Positions 35,555 to 48,730 are shown, counted from the stretch's first letter. The stretch is 64,000 nt of DNA from Medicago truncatula (GCF_003473485.1 NC_053044.1:2306501-2370500), one strand, 5' to 3'. Numbers and translations: made by a program. The notes: generated by a model from the letters alone, not told the origin.

Positions 35555-38500
35555 TCAACAGAATAGCCTTCTTTGCTGCAAGAATAATATAGCAAAAGTT
35601 AATGACAAGCTTACCCAATTTAATGTTCTCACAAGCAACTTATTCTTAACTGATGATGTTGCAACTTTATAGGTTTACGAACATATGCCGTTAGAAGATT
35701 AATACAGATGATCACAGCAGTCAAAAAAGTTTCTACTTTTGAGGTTTATCCTTCTTTTCAAGTTTACTTCTTTAGTTAAATTTCATGAAGTTTATCATCC
35801 TCTTCAAGTATGTTCCTTATTTAAATATCATACAACGATCAACTTACTCGACACTTCGGCTGCTGCATGTTCTCCAGTAAATCATTAATTTCAAGCTGCT
35901 TCATCACTGCAGCGTGCAGCACCTGCAGAAAAAACACAAATTTTAAAAACCACACCATCAGATCAACTTAATCGAAAGACATAGATGAGTGATGAAAGCA
36001 TAGACAAATACCCTCTTTGTCTTCTCAAGGTCAAACTCAACGGACTTTATTCTATCCAAGGATTCCATAAGCATTTGCTCCTTCTCCAAAGGCATGCCAT
36101 CGGGTTTGTTGTTGAGTTCATTAAAAACCTTTTCTAGCCTCTGAAGACGTTGTTCACAAGGAAGAATATAATCTCTTTCAGAAGTTGATTCAATAGCTGC
36201 GGAATGGTTAATAATGACGCGTTCTGTGGAATTTGATGGGTGAACAATGTTCCGTGTTCTCCAAAATTCAAATCTTAGACTGCAGATGAACGCAGCGAGT
36301 CTTTCCATAAAGGATGTCAGCACTTGTGGTACATATAAAAAATTCATTTTCTCTATTTTTTCCTTAATAATGCTAAGCAAATTGCTGACCACAGTACCTG
36401 AATGAAAGAAGAAGAAAAAGTTAGTGGGAGCTCAGTAGATAAGGATAAAACAGAAATACTTGTCAATAATGAGTTAAACTTAGCATGAATAGTAGCCATC
36501 AAGTATTTCCAACTTCGAAGTCCAAATATGACAAGGGGATATGCACAATTTGGACTCTATACGATATATGAAAGGAACACAAATATAATTGGTTCAAGCC
36601 TTCAACAATTTTATAACAATACCTTCTGAATTTGTCCTACAAGCAATATTCTCCATATCATTAGTTTGCAATGACTGCTCTCGAGTAAGGCGATGTTGAT
36701 CATTTTCAATTACATTCTGAGCTGATAGAGCACTATCATCACAGCTGTAGTAGCCATTCACATCTGGTACCCTGACCTGCAAAAGACAGAGCAGTTAGGT
36801 ATGATTAAAAGCTCAAGACAACCACACAAAATGCGCATGCCGTGTGTTAAGATAAGAATGAGGATTCTAAAAAACTTACTTCTTCACAAACTGGCGCTAA
36901 ACGAGGATAACTACATCTCCTTTGTCTGGTAGGAGATGAGTAATCATTAAAATCAGACCCTGATTCTGCTGAAGAGTCACTGCATCGCCCCTGGGAGATA
37001 AGAAAATAGTTAAAAAAAACCATAAGATTGTAATTTCTAATGAATGTCTACCTACCATAAGATAGTAAACACTCGTGAAATCCCAACTTTTTCATGACCA
37101 AAAGACTTAAACTTGCCTTCAGTGAGTGTAACTGAAAGGAGTCAAAATTGTTCTGTTCATTGGACGCCCTGGTGATTTGCCTCACAAAAGTTGCCTCCGC
37201 ATTACCTGATAGCTAAAATCAGAATATCTACATTAGTTGGCCAAATGCTAGTTTGACAAGGTATTTCTACACCATACATATTTTCAAAAAGCTGGCGCAA
37301 TTAAGGGCTAAGAAACAAGATAACAAAGAAACATTACCTTCATGATATCAGGATCATTCCATGGACCCTTGTTAGACCTAAGACATCCACCTTCACTAGG
37401 ACATTTACATGAACCACCAAGAAAATCGGGCAACTGGCTGTGCAGATTCATTTACAAACTAATCAGTAAGTTAAATAGAAACTAGAATGCAGTATAACAA
37501 AGGAACAGAGGCGTACCTAGAGTCAATTACTTCCTGTAATTTATATAGAGATTTCGAGTCAACAATCTGAAAATTAGGGAAATGAATATAAGATCAGTAA
37601 CCTCGCAAGAAACGAGCATGTTAAATATTGCTGACTGATATGATAGTTATATCCTTCACCTGTATCTTTGCAATAGTTTGGGGATCTATGAACTTCTGTG
37701 CAGCAGGCCAAAGCATCTTCCTAAAGCCAGTACCAGCATTGACAATGTACATTTGATGTAATGTCTGCAAATACAAACGGATAATCATCACATAGAAATG
37801 AAAAGGGACGCAACAAAAAAGTTTCTTTGGAAACGGACAGGATAAAAACCTCAGGATAGTAACAGCTATCTATTTTAGCCATGGAAGCCAAGAGATTTGC
37901 TGCAGTACGTGAGAAATTTTTCATTCCCTGCATCACACATTTCAATTGCAGCTAAAATTTCAGCATAAAAACGTTTCAACAACTTGCAAACAAGGAAATT
38001 CTTAAAATTGAGAAACACCAAAGAACCCCCTCACTAGTAACTAAAGAGATTGATTTTTAGGCAGATACCATATTTCATAAAATCCTAAACACATAAACAA
38101 TCTACTAACAAGCAGCTTAGCAAACTATCCGACACACCGAATGATTAACAGGGTTCACACCTGATATTAGTAATAAGGGTGCTTAACTTATAAAAATTAT
38201 TAGTGTAACGCAACATACCAAGCCCTGTACATCCAGTATTGTTGTTGTCGAAAAAATCTGTCTCTTTGCTGCAATGGAACATGCTGGAAATTTTTCTTGC
38301 AGCGCTCTCTCAAACTCTTGCACATGGTATTTCAAATATCGATCTATTGTGGTGATGTGCATCAAGCGACTTGGATGAGCTTTCCCAAGCCTCTCAATGT
38401 AAACCGGCCTACCTTCCTTATCAACTCCATGGTAACCTTGAGGATAATACTGCAATACTTCTTCCAGCTCTTCAAATTCAAAATCCTTCAAGGATAGATA

Positions 38501-40017
38501 ATTCTCGCATTAGAAGAAAATGAAACATGTATAAAGCAAAATTTTCAAATATTACAAAAGTAAAATATTTTGCTCTTATTTGCTTATGCTATCAATAATT
38601 ATTGGAGGTTTTTTTATCTAACATTCCCCCTCCCGCAAGAGCTATTTATGCTTGATGGTGTGCAAAATGGGAGTAGCAAGCATTGAACTCATAACTACTA
38701 GATTATAGTTATAGAGACTTCGGTACTACGACAAATATCAACTCTCTTAAAAGCTTGGGCTGTTAAGGTGGAAACTCGTCAGTGATTTTATATCTAACAC
38801 ACTTCAAGCAACAGTTGTTTTGGAGAAATTTAAATTTTATAAAAATAGGAGGTGGAACTCTTGACCACTTGCTTAGTCATACACTCATACATCCCTAATA
38901 CCGTATCAACAACCAATTCATGTACAAGTATGAGCTGTGAGGTGGAGGCTAGAGTATCTGCTTTGTTCAAATTAAATAATAAATGTATTGAATTTACGAT
39001 CGACAAAATCAGAAAAACTGAAGGAATCCTAATTATCCTTCTGTTACACCGAAAGATTCTGTGGCCTAAAGAAAATCTACCTTTTTATGGCTATGACTTA
39101 AATTAGTATTATTACCTCAAGAATGGTATCAGTTCCATACTCCTTTCGCCACGTAAGCATTTCTTCCCACATCTCAATTGTTTTCTCAATATTAAAATCT
39201 CTAGCTTTAAGAAACCTAGCGGGAAATACAGATTAACAAGAATCAACGTAATGTGAGCGAATAAAAAACCTAACACTTTTTATTTATGACAACACACTTA
39301 AAATGCAAGTGAGAATGCCCTTAAACAACAAAAGTGCTAATCCAAAAAACAGTTCTCCAAGGTAGTTTAGTTAAAAATTACGAAATAGTTTGAAAAAAAT
39401 GAGGAAGTACCTCAGCAATGTATGATAATCATCATGCCTAGAAGGCAAAGATCCCCTTTCGACAAGTCTTTGGCGCAATTCAAGGACTGCGGTCTCCTCA
39501 CGTGCATCTCTAACATCCTCAATAGCCACTGATGGAACCCTATAGTCAATTTTTCTTTTTCCTCTTTTCTTAAGTGAGTGAGTGAATTTAGAAGAAGCAT
39601 TCATTGCCTTCTTCCTAAGTGTTCCGATTTTAGAATATTGCCGCCTATCATCTTCCGAATACTCAACATCCAGTCTCCTCTCCCTAATTTCATCATTACT
39701 ACATTGCCCTTCAAATCCTTTCAACACATTTTAAATACAAATCAGTTTTTTTACCCACACACATACACACACACAAAATCATGCCAATCACAACACACAT
39801 TTAATTTTAGTTTTTGGTCTGCAGACGAAGTGGCAAACACTGCCTAAAACTCAACCCACAATTACGAGATTCTGGACTCGAACCCAGGTGAAGGTGTCCA
39901 GACTAACAATATCAGCATTGCCAGTCGAGCTAGGTCTTACGGACATCATAAACCATAAAATAAAATAAAAAAATTGATTACATTCGAAAGTGATAGATAT
40001 CAAATAATACCTGACAT
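35555..40017 (-). CDS. Sec14-like phosphatidylinositol transfer protein with nodulin-type C-terminus (SFH family)
   Basis: Fourteen coding exons on the minus strand: 40017-40011, 39717-39411, 39215-39116, 38485-38219, 37927-37850, 37764-37660, 37566-37517, 37437-37338, 37212-37117, 36990-36880, 36776-36623, 36397-36012, 35922-35848 and 35575-35555; 618 aa with all phases consistent. The N-terminus is basic ([20 protein letters not shown]). CRAL-TRIO N plus Sec14 lipid-binding domain spans about 80-310 ([81 protein letters not shown]). The C-terminal part is a Nlj16/nodulin-like region with a coiled coil (about 545-610) and ends QRRLFC. Such proteins bind phosphatidylinositol and phosphatidylcholine and organise phosphoinositides at membranes, as in root-hair growth. 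Intron 9 starts with GC instead of GT. A SINE lies in intron 1. Confidence 0.93.
39795..39944 (-). mobile_element. tRNA-derived SINE in intron 1 of the Sec14 gene
   Basis: Read on the minus strand it starts GTCCGTAAGACCTAGCTCGA with an A box (TAGCTCGACTGG, 39932-39921) and a B box (GGTTCGAGTCC, 39884-39874), then a tail to about 39795. The A-to-B spacing of roughly 40 bp suits a Pol III promoter. It cannot be a functional tRNA, because the acceptor stem and anticodon arm are not formed. It points the same way as the host gene. Confidence 0.75.
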
Positions 40018-41006
40018 TTTGGTCCAAATGAAAACCAAAGAAAGTTTATCCTAATTACTGAATCAGGAAATCAAATTCACAGAAAACTCCTTCATTAGTA
40101 GCTGCTCCAAAATCTACAACATACAAACAAACAAATAAGTAAAATCCACACCAAATTCCTTCATGAATTCTCCAAATTACATAAAAATAAATAAATAAAA
40201 TTCACAGCAAATTTGTTCATAAATCACTACTCCAGAGACTAACATATACAAATAAAGTAATTAATTAAATTGATTTAGAAGAAAACAGTAACTTAAATTA
40301 CATTTTCCTTAATGATGAAAAATATGCTAACTACTAGAATTATCATTATCAAGCTGATTAATCAAAACTAATGCTACATGAATTCTTAAAAAATACATAA
40401 AATATACCCAAAAAAAAATAAAAAAATCTCAGTTAATGATTTCATAAATCCAACAGTTGTGAAGCTGTATCATGATCATGATCAGTGATTTGATAAATCT
40501 GAAAATAAAATCTAATGCAGAAAATGTTGAAAGAAGAGAGAGAAAGTGAAATTAAACAAAAAGGTGAGATTTGAAAAAACGACTTGCCGTTTGAGACTTT
40601 ACAAGCTATGATGATGAAGATTGTTGTCGTTTAAACCACTTAGCATTCTCAAGAGTTATCTTTTTATTTTATTCTAATTTATTTTTTGAGGAAAATGCTA
40701 ATTCAAGTGAGCTCAAGAGAAAGATGTCAAGTTTATAATGAAAAAGGCGTTATGAAATGAATATGAAGAAGAAGAAGAGAGAGGAAGCTTATGTTAATGT
40801 TAAATGTCATGGTTTTAGATCATGCTTGTATTTATTTATTCCTTTCTTTACCCAAAAAAGATAACTTAAAACACAGACAAATTTTGTACTTTTTGATGGA
40901 AATTAGTCAAAAAAAATTAAACACTTCAATTTTTTTTTTTTTAAGCTTTTAGATTCGGGTTTTACTATAGATCATCCACTAAAAGTCATATTTATCTATG
41001 TTTGAT
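40018..41006. other. Sec14 gene leader and promoter region
   Basis: The leader probably begins near 40610-40640, where the DNA becomes less AT-rich. An AGAAGAAGAAGAAGAGAGAG tract lies at about 40765-40785. No TATA box was assigned. Confidence 0.4.
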
Positions 41007-42490
41007 AAGCAAAGTTGAAAATTCTTGTCCGACTCTTCACTACTTACTCGTGTTCTCAAAGCCAAATACTTCATGTGTAGGGATTTTTGGATGTCCATCT
41101 CGGTCATAATCCAAGCTATACTTGGAGGAGTCTTTGGAGTACTAACATTTACTTACCTTGTATTATAGATGGAAAATTGGTGATGGCTCTAAAATTAATG
41201 TGTGGAAAATGCCTTGGCTTCGTAATCTGACTTCTCTCAAGCCCTCCACTCCTCCACCACCCCATTATGAGGAACTCACAGTCAGCCACTTGATGCTTCC
41301 AGATATGGCTTCTTAGGACCGTAACTCAGTGCTCTCTATTTTTAATCATTCGGACGCCGCGACCATTCTCTCCGCTCCTCTTTATAACCATCCAAGTGAA
41401 GACTGCCGTATATGGAATTCAACAATTAATGGCTCTTATACGGTAAAATTTACGTGCAGAATCTGCATCGATCTCTTGCACGAATCATCTACAACACATC
41501 TCACCCCTTCTTGGAAGCTCCTTTGGAATTTAAAGGTCCCATCGAGAGTTTGTTTCTTTCTTTGGCGACTGGCTCATCAAAGTTTGGCTACCTAGTCTAA
41601 CCTTTTCGTTCGTGGTATTCCTTGTGACGACTCATGTGTATCTTGTAATCTTTTTACGGAGTCACATATGCCCACCTTTTTTATTTGCACTCAGGCCGCA
41701 ACTTGTTAGGAAATAATTGGCATTGACAGCTTGATCCAGAATATGGTACAAATGACAGATAATTTTACGGCTATGTTATTTGATTTACTTGACAGGTTAC
41801 CGGAACAACAAAGGCTAACAACTGTCATGACTCTCTGGAGTTTGTGGAAGAGCCGCAATCTAAAGTTATGGGAATCTACTGATACTACCGCTGTTGCCAT
41901 CGTATCTCGTGCATGTGATGTTCACCGCGAGTGGAGCTGCATGCAAAAGGTGAAATTCACTCAGCCTAACTCGGACATCAACTTCTCATGGACGAAACCT
42001 CTAAATGGTACGATCAAGTGCAATGTGGATGCCGCTGTTTTCAACAACAATTCCATGGTAGGGTATGGTATGTGCTTTCGAGATTCATTGGGGCAGCTTT
42101 TACTTGAAAAATCAGATTACATGCAAAATTCTGCTACTATTCTTAAGGTGGAAACCATTGGGCTGCTAGAAGCTATGGAGATGGCAATCTCCAATGGCAT
42201 GCATAATGTTATATTTGAAACTGACAGTAGATCCATGGAGAATGCACTCTACTCTACTACCACTCCCCTCAATGAATTTGGAGACCTTTTGTGATTCAAT
42301 GTAAAAACATCTTGTTAAGTAATCACGACTTTATGATGTTGTTTGTTAGGAGGCAAGTAAATAAGGTTGCACATAGTATTGTTAGTGCTACCTTATCTCA
42401 TCTTCTCCTCTTTGTTTTCCATGTTGTTCCCACTACTATGTACTCTTTTATTATAAATTAAATGCAGTAATTTCGCATTTGCTAAAAAAA
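41007..42490 (+). mobile_element. LINE 3' part: zf-RVT and RNase H domains, degenerate
   Basis: Shifting frames give TRVLKAKYF, GDGSKINVW, then an open stretch 41329-41595 with DCRIWNSTINGSYTVKF and SWKLLWNLKVPSRVCFFLWR (zf-RVT), and 41731-42294 with TIKCNVDAAVFNNNSMVGYG, KVETIGLLEAMEMAISNGMH and VIFETDSR (RNase H). After a TGA the tail continues QCKNILLSNHDF and FVRRQANKVAHS. The element ends close to the A-rich run near 42484. Endonuclease and most of reverse transcriptase are missing, as in 5'-truncated copies. It is a different family from the 4.5-kb LINE. Confidence 0.85.
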
Positions 42491-45400
42491 TATACTTATC
42501 AACAACCCTTGATTTTTCTTGGATCTCATTACATATGGTTTGCATTGATTATTTTTACCACACACCAAATTATTATTAATAATAATAATAATAATCCCCT
42601 CAAAAAAATAGAAATAATCATCATAATAATTCCCATAAAATGATAATAATAATATTTTTTGACAATAATAATAATAATAATAATATTTTTTTCTTTAAAA
42701 AAAAAATGAATATGGGAAAGTGCATACTTACCTTTTGGATATATGAGAAGAGAATGAAAAGAGAGACCCAATGGATCACTATGCTCTTTGTCTGATTCTT
42801 TTAGCTAATATTCTTTCGTTTTCACTTTTGTTTATTCTTTTTTATTTTTTCATTCATACAAAAGTGAAGGAGTTAGAATTCAAATCTTTATAATGATATT
42901 CGGTCTAACAATTTTAACACTTTCATCTTATGATAGGTCTTGTAAACTTAATTACTTTAAGTAAATGTTCATTCAATAGCTGCAATCTTCATTTCTTTTC
43001 TTTTTTAATTTTTCCTACTCTTTTTTCTCAATCAACTAGTGAATTTACTTTATCTAAATGTTCATTTAATAATTGCATCGTATAAAATACAAGGCACAAA
43101 AATGGAGAGAATCCTTACTCTTTTCACTTTCCAATATGCTAAAAATATCACTGTGGTCCTGTCTAACTTGTGGAATTCATCTCTATAGTTATGAACATAA
43201 AACATCCGGTTCACACCAAAACAATCATAATCATCTCATCATATAATAATTTTACTTTAAGAAACTTTAAGTTATTTATTTCAAAATAATACTACCATTA
43301 TGCCAAATTCTAAATAATAATAGTATTACAACTTTTTTCAAAAGTGTATTATTTTATTATTTTAAAAATTAACATAATTAATGAAATCATATTTTAGGTT
43401 TTTAACAAAGTATGTAATATTATTATTTCCATTATTTTGTTCCGTGGATTTTTCTCGTAACTGTTGGTTCAGTTAGTTAAGCTAACAAATATGAGTTTTA
43501 AATTAGAGGTATAGCACAACCAAAACAATAATTGACACTTGAGGGTCGGTCATAAAATTTACTATTGTAATTTTAAAGTGTATAGTTAAATTTCTTTAAA
43601 AAAAAAAAGTATATAATGAAAATGTATCCAATAAAATTAAAAATCATGTACTATTTTACTTATAAAAACAGTTTTAGTTGTTTTATTTATGTTAGTATTT
43701 TTTTAAATAAAGAATTTTTTTTTGAAGGAGTTAGAGAATAAAGATGAAATTCAAATTGGATGAAGGATGGTAAAAAGTTAGTTGGAAGATGAGAACTAAT
43801 GTGATATTATTATTTGTCTATTGATGTGAACTTTGAAGGTTCCAGCATCTGGCATGACATGAAGCATCCCCCACCGAGTACTCGTGTCATGCCATCTTTG
43901 TGTTGTGCTTGCTACTTTATATCTATTTATATAATATAAATAATTAGTAAATTTATCTATTTTTACTTTATCAAATTATTTGTAGATCTTATAAAAAATA
44001 AAATATTTGTGGGGGTGACGATGTGTCTACCTTTTCGTTTCTTTCTATTTGTGCTCCTATTACGTGTCCTATTTCATTCCTTTTTAGTCTCGTTCCATGC
44101 TGATAATCAATTCCTATTCAAAATAATTGGTTTTTTATTTGACAAAAAAACAGCAACCGACCTTTTCAATTTCATAGATAAAGCAATGTTTAATATTATG
44201 CATATTTCTCAAAAAAATGATTGGATATATATTATGCATATTTATAATAAAATAAGTTTAATTATTAGATATTTCTGTTAATACAATAATTAGTAGTGTA
44301 ATTATGTGAATCAAGATACAACAAAATAAATGTACATTTCTTCTTAAAAAAATAAACAAAATAAATTTACATCACCGAAAAATATAATTGATAGTATTTT
44401 TTATACTCTACTTCATCATCACTCGCACATTGCATTTATGTGTTTTTTAATAGACGAAATGATAATAGTTATTAGAAATTTACATGCAAATAGAGGAGTC
44501 GGAGTTTGAACTTTGTGTTTAAATCATCGTGATGTTGTCTTTGTTATATATATTGTTCCAAAACAAGAATGTTTTCATTGTCGCTTGCATGCAGGTGGGT
44601 GTTTAAGTGTACTCTCAAAATGATAAATGTAATAAACACTCTCTAAACATCATTCTCCTATTAGGTAAAACTCATGTGAATTTCACCATTTTATATGGAA
44701 TTCATTTCTAAAGTGTGGTACTCTTATGAATTTCACTCAATAAAAAGTAAATGTCGGAGAGAGTGCTTACGATACACCTCTTCTCAAAATATACTAAATC
44801 ATGTGCTACATTTAGTTGGAGTCACCACCTGCTTTATGTGATACTCACTGGAGTAGTGACACAAATGATAGGCAAACATCTTTATCATATCTAAATTGCA
44901 TGTCTCAAAGCTAAAATCATGTGCTTCTATGATCACCAATATCAACATGCTGTGCTATGGAATCACTATGTTACTCCACATTAAGAATGAATTATTTCTG
45001 TCTTTCACTAGCACACATTCCAATACCCAGAATTTACAATTTCAACACATATGCAGCAAGTGATTTGTTTTTATCCACTATACCACACCATCAGATGAAC
45101 TTCCCATCACGAATCAATTAAATCCCCATACCACCTAGAACCACATTCCTTCACCAATACTCCCAGCCCCGTCAGTCCATTAATTTGTCTGCTTTGATCA
45201 CATATACACCACTACTTGTCAAAATGCTTGAATTCAAAATTCTCCATCACCCACCAGCCACATTGTTTCACACACAAGAAAAACTCTATTCATCAGTATC
45301 AATCTGCTGCTTCTACCCCCACAACACAGCACTCAGTTTCGTCTCAACACCATACATCCTCCACAAGGACTGAAATCTTCTACTCTATCCCTCCATGCTA

Positions 45401-45890
45401 CCTCAGTCCTTTCCATCAGACTCCCTGCCTCTCTCTCAGGTCCTCCGTCATTAAATACTATCTGTAAAACTTTAGGATTCCACAACGTCAACCGTGTCAA
45501 AAATAGTTCACAATTATTTACTGTCAGTGACCCAAATTTGACCATATCAGATTGCATTTACGCATTGCTCTATTAATCTCCCTGTTCTGCTGTATTTGGT
45601 ATAGGCTTGTACTTAGTTCAACAAATACCAAAACAAGCCATAGGTTTGGGTTACCAACTGAGAAATCGAAAAATATAAAATGGTTTTCTCAGACTTGATG
45701 GTAGCAAAAGTAGTAGCATTCACATCCCATCTTTTAATTCCGCAATGTGATCATGTGTTCCATCATACCAATCAAATAATAAAAAAGAAAAATAAAAATA
45801 CCCATAGTGAAAGAAAAAAAAAAGTGCTTAAATAAAGATAGGTTTATTAACAAACAGATCTTTTGCAACGAGTAAAATTAACATCAAAAT
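42491..45890. other. AT-rich intergenic DNA with (TAA)n microsatellites
   Basis: Short ATT/AAT trinucleotide runs lie at about 42569-42595 and 42645-42685. 42700-44900 is strongly AT-rich with no gene. 45000-45560 is less AT-rich and C-rich on the plus strand, with overlapping open frames on both strands but no recognisable protein. The stretch next to 45890 is the 3' flank of the SOSS-B-like gene. Confidence 0.45.
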
Positions 45891-46304
45891 CTACAAAACT
45901 GGAGAGAAGGCACGGGAATGAGGAGATATGACATACTCTTGGATATACTTCTTAGGATTTGTTGGGTCAGGAATCCAATGAATCTCACTCATGTTTGGTG
46001 TCTCAACGTAGGACATAGTAAATTCTCCTATCTTCTCAAGCTTTCCTCTCTTACCTGCCCTTAGAATAAGGTTTCCACGCAGGTAGGAAAAGATACCATT
46101 GGTTATATAAACGATGTCACCTGAATCAAAATAATCACATTCATCTCCCCAAAGTTGTAAATGAACTGCAGCTGTTTCATCAGCTACAAGTGCCAAACAC
46201 TTTTTATTTTGCCCTTCAAGTATTGTCCTCCCTTTCTCCAAAATTATAAATTTAGTTTCTATGTTGTTTTGAGCTGCAGGCACAACGTCTTTGAGAACAA
46301 TCAT
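45891..46304 (-). CDS. SOSS complex subunit B-like single-stranded nucleic acid-binding protein (OB fold)
   Basis: A single coding exon on the minus strand gives 137 aa. The ATG at 46304 lies 4 bases after an acceptor (TTGCAG|GAAG), so coding starts right after a leader intron (46309-46569). The sequence is a compact OB fold: KMIVLKDVVPAAQNNIETKF, GRTILEGQ, LVADETAAVHLQLWGDECDY, DSGDIVYITNGIFSYLRGNL and LRAGKRGKLEKIGEF, then a conserved tail ETPNMSEIHWIPDP and YVISPHSRAF. In animals SOSS-B proteins bind single-stranded DNA at breaks; the plant family is assumed similar. An upstream reading in the same frame (MRSCRK) is intron sequence. A hAT-like element occupies the leader region. Confidence 0.9.
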   Translation of the reverse strand: MIVLKDVVPAAQNNIETKFIILEKGRTILEGQNKKCLALVADETAAVHLQLWGDECDYFDSGDIVYITNGIFSYLRGNLILRAGKRGKLEKIGEFTMSYVETPNMSEIHWIPDPTNPKKYIQEYVISPHSRAFSPVL

Positions 46305-46577
46305 CTTCCTGCAAGAACGCACACTTCATTATGCCAAAGTTTAAAAAACTGAACCGGAGATCAAACCAGTGAGGCCTCTAGTTTGTGGTTCAATCGGTTT
46401 AACTACGATTGCATAAAAAAAATCAGTTGAACGAATTCACGTGCTTCAAGTGACTATTATATGAAATAGGAACAGGAAATCACATCAACTAAACACGTCA
46501 AATATGATTACACAATTGTCAACACACACGATGATATATCAAATATACTCAACAAATAACAAAACTTACCTGTGAGT

Positions 46578-47916
46578 CAGTGGCGGAGCCAGACAAAAAA
46601 GTTTGGGGTGGCTGCTATTAAAAAAACTTGAGGAAAAATCGGGAAAAAATACAAAGAGGTGCCGCCTAAATACGTAACACCAATTCCCCGAGAAAACCCA
46701 AAACCAACAATGGCATCAAACAATGAGGCCGAAGTATATACTAGCATAGAGCAAGCATACCCCTACCTCACTCCTGAACTAGCCAAGCATCATTGAAAAG
46801 CAACCACCAAAGACAGAAAAACAGCTGCAAGCAGCGCTGATCTGCTACACCAGTAGCACCAAAAAACCAGTAAAAAACTGAAAACAGCAGAAAATAAACT
46901 GGCAGTAAGGCACAGACAGCTCCGAATACTAAACCATGATCTCTCCTATGGCTCTTGCTCTAGCTAGTTGTCAAACTCAAAGTTCTTTTCTAAGGTTTCA
47001 TTTTATCATAAATAACTCTTCTTCTCTTCTCCAACATTAAGCTACAACCACATAGCTATCTTCTTGCTCCAATTTATCTAACATTACATGAAAATATTCA
47101 CAATTTCAAACAACCATCAAATATACGGCATTTTAACTGCATATCTTCTTGAGTCATCATCCATTCCACTCCATTAGCTTTCAATTTGGAGCAGTTTAAG
47201 ATGTAAAAAGTTTAGTCCTACATCAATAATACTATATTTCACATAAAATTAATCAGTAGATTCCTCCAAGAATTTACCACAAAGACTTAAACAAGTAATT
47301 TCATTAGAAAGTGAAACCATCACTAGGCTATGATTAAAACTATGATTAACAAAAAAATCTTTGTAAAGAGAGTAAAGGTTATGCAATTATGAATTTATCA
47401 ATTAACAAAGGACAGTGAATATGGTTACGACCAAAGGGGCAAAGAACAACAGTCAACAGGTTTAACAATTAGAGTTGAAAATCAACTAAAGAACTCATGG
47501 CAATCAAATAAAGAACATGTAATACAAATCATAATCATAATTGAAGGAAATTACATTCAATTTCACATTACCTTACAAGTTACAACAATTAGGGTTTGTG
47601 GAGAGAGATGGAGATAACTCTCTAAACTGAAGAAGGAGGAGAGTAATCGCGGCGGCAGTGATGGATGGAGAAGGAGGAGAGTGGTCGCGGCTCACCGGCG
47701 GTGGTGGATCGATTTGCTTTGGTTGGGAGAAGAAAAGGATCGCGTTTCTCACTTGTTCTCAGATGAAAGAGAAACGGGAAGAGGAAATGAGACTGAATAG
47801 GAAATATTAGTACTATTGAAGGATATTTTTGTAATTTCCAATATATAAAAAAATTTATTTATTTTTAGAATGGGGTGGCGGTGGCTCCCCCTTGCCACCC
47901 CCCAGTTCCGCCACTG
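46578..47916. mobile_element. hAT-like non-autonomous transposon in the SOSS-B leader
   Basis: The ends are CAGTGGCGGAGCCAG (46578) and the inverse of CAGTGGCGGAACTGG (to 47916). Flanks are CTGTGAGT (46570-46577) and CTGTGAGA (47917-47924), an 8-bp target duplication with one difference, as expected for hAT elements. Length is 1339 bp. There is no transposase. Inside, 47585-47750 is unusually G-rich on the plus strand and, on the minus strand, reads like a gene leader (CACAAACCCTAATTGTTG) followed by a donor-like TTGTAAG|GTAATG. Confidence 0.85.
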
Positions 47917-47924
47917 CTGTGAGA

Positions 47925-48730
47925 ATGATAACAAAATAAATTAGTTCTCTAGTTTCTCCAATATTCTCTAATTTCCACTCTCCTTTGTGTTGTTGTGCAA
48001 AAGACATATCAAGAGTCCTTCCCAAATTTCTATACTCATATAATTGTATGATGGTTCCCTATGCCATTAAGAAAAATAATATATAATAGTATCTCTACAT
48101 GTGCATGTGTATGTGCATCTATTTTCTAGATAATCAGATCTCAGATTAGAGATGGATAAATAAATCTGAAGAGTCTGGGGAACCTGCAAGTGATGAACTA
48201 AGCTTTTTAGGCTGTTTTATCTCATTTGTAAAAATTCATACTTCCAACTCAATTGATCATTTAAAATCTGTCTTCAGTGGTTTACAAGAAAGGATGTATA
48301 AGACTATGTTTAACTTCTTGCGTCTACAAACTCAAGGGAAAGTGGGAACATGGTGAGTGTAAATTAAATTCAAGTAGCCATGTAATAATTCTCACACGCA
48401 GTACTACTGTGAGAGATAGAACTTATAAATAAATAAAATAGTCTTTTTCTAAAAAAAAAAATTGTATAATATAATTCTTATATTCTTATATATAGTCGTA
48501 TGTAGAAACTAATCTTATTTTCATTTTGTATTTAATCAAGTCATCTCCTATCTCCTACTTTCCATCTTTTATTTTCTCCATATGTCAAGCCACCCTTCTC
48601 TCCCACCCAATCTTTATGATTCTCAAGTTCTCACAATTTATTTTTTCATTCTTCTTAGTTTTACAGGGTTAAACATCTTCCAATTTCTCTTACACTGGTT
48701 TCAACATTATGATTTTCAATTAAACAAAAC
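47925..48730. other. Intergenic DNA upstream of the SOSS-B-like gene
   Basis: AT-rich. The first roughly 100 bp may be the remaining original leader and promoter of the SOSS-B-like gene. No other feature was supported. Confidence 0.4.

Noticed and set aside
35834-35850. Stop codon at 35839 as the end of the Sec14 protein
   Set aside because: CGA|GTAAGT is a strong donor just before it, and splicing to 35575 gives the family-typical RRLFC-stop ending.
37721-37945. Single open frame spanning two Sec14 exons
   Set aside because: It reads through an intron; splice borders on both sides give the conserved Sec14 sequence instead.
39874-39932. Possible tRNA gene
   Set aside because: Only the A and B boxes are tRNA-like; the acceptor and anticodon stems do not form. 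It is better explained as a SINE.
45185-45557. Overlapping open frames on both strands
   Set aside because: No recognisable domain, no splice context and high Thr/His/Pro content from C-rich DNA; kept only as an unexplained island.
46305-46322. N-terminal extension MRSCRK of the SOSS-B-like protein
   Set aside because: It lies before a good splice acceptor (TTGCAG) and is intron sequence.
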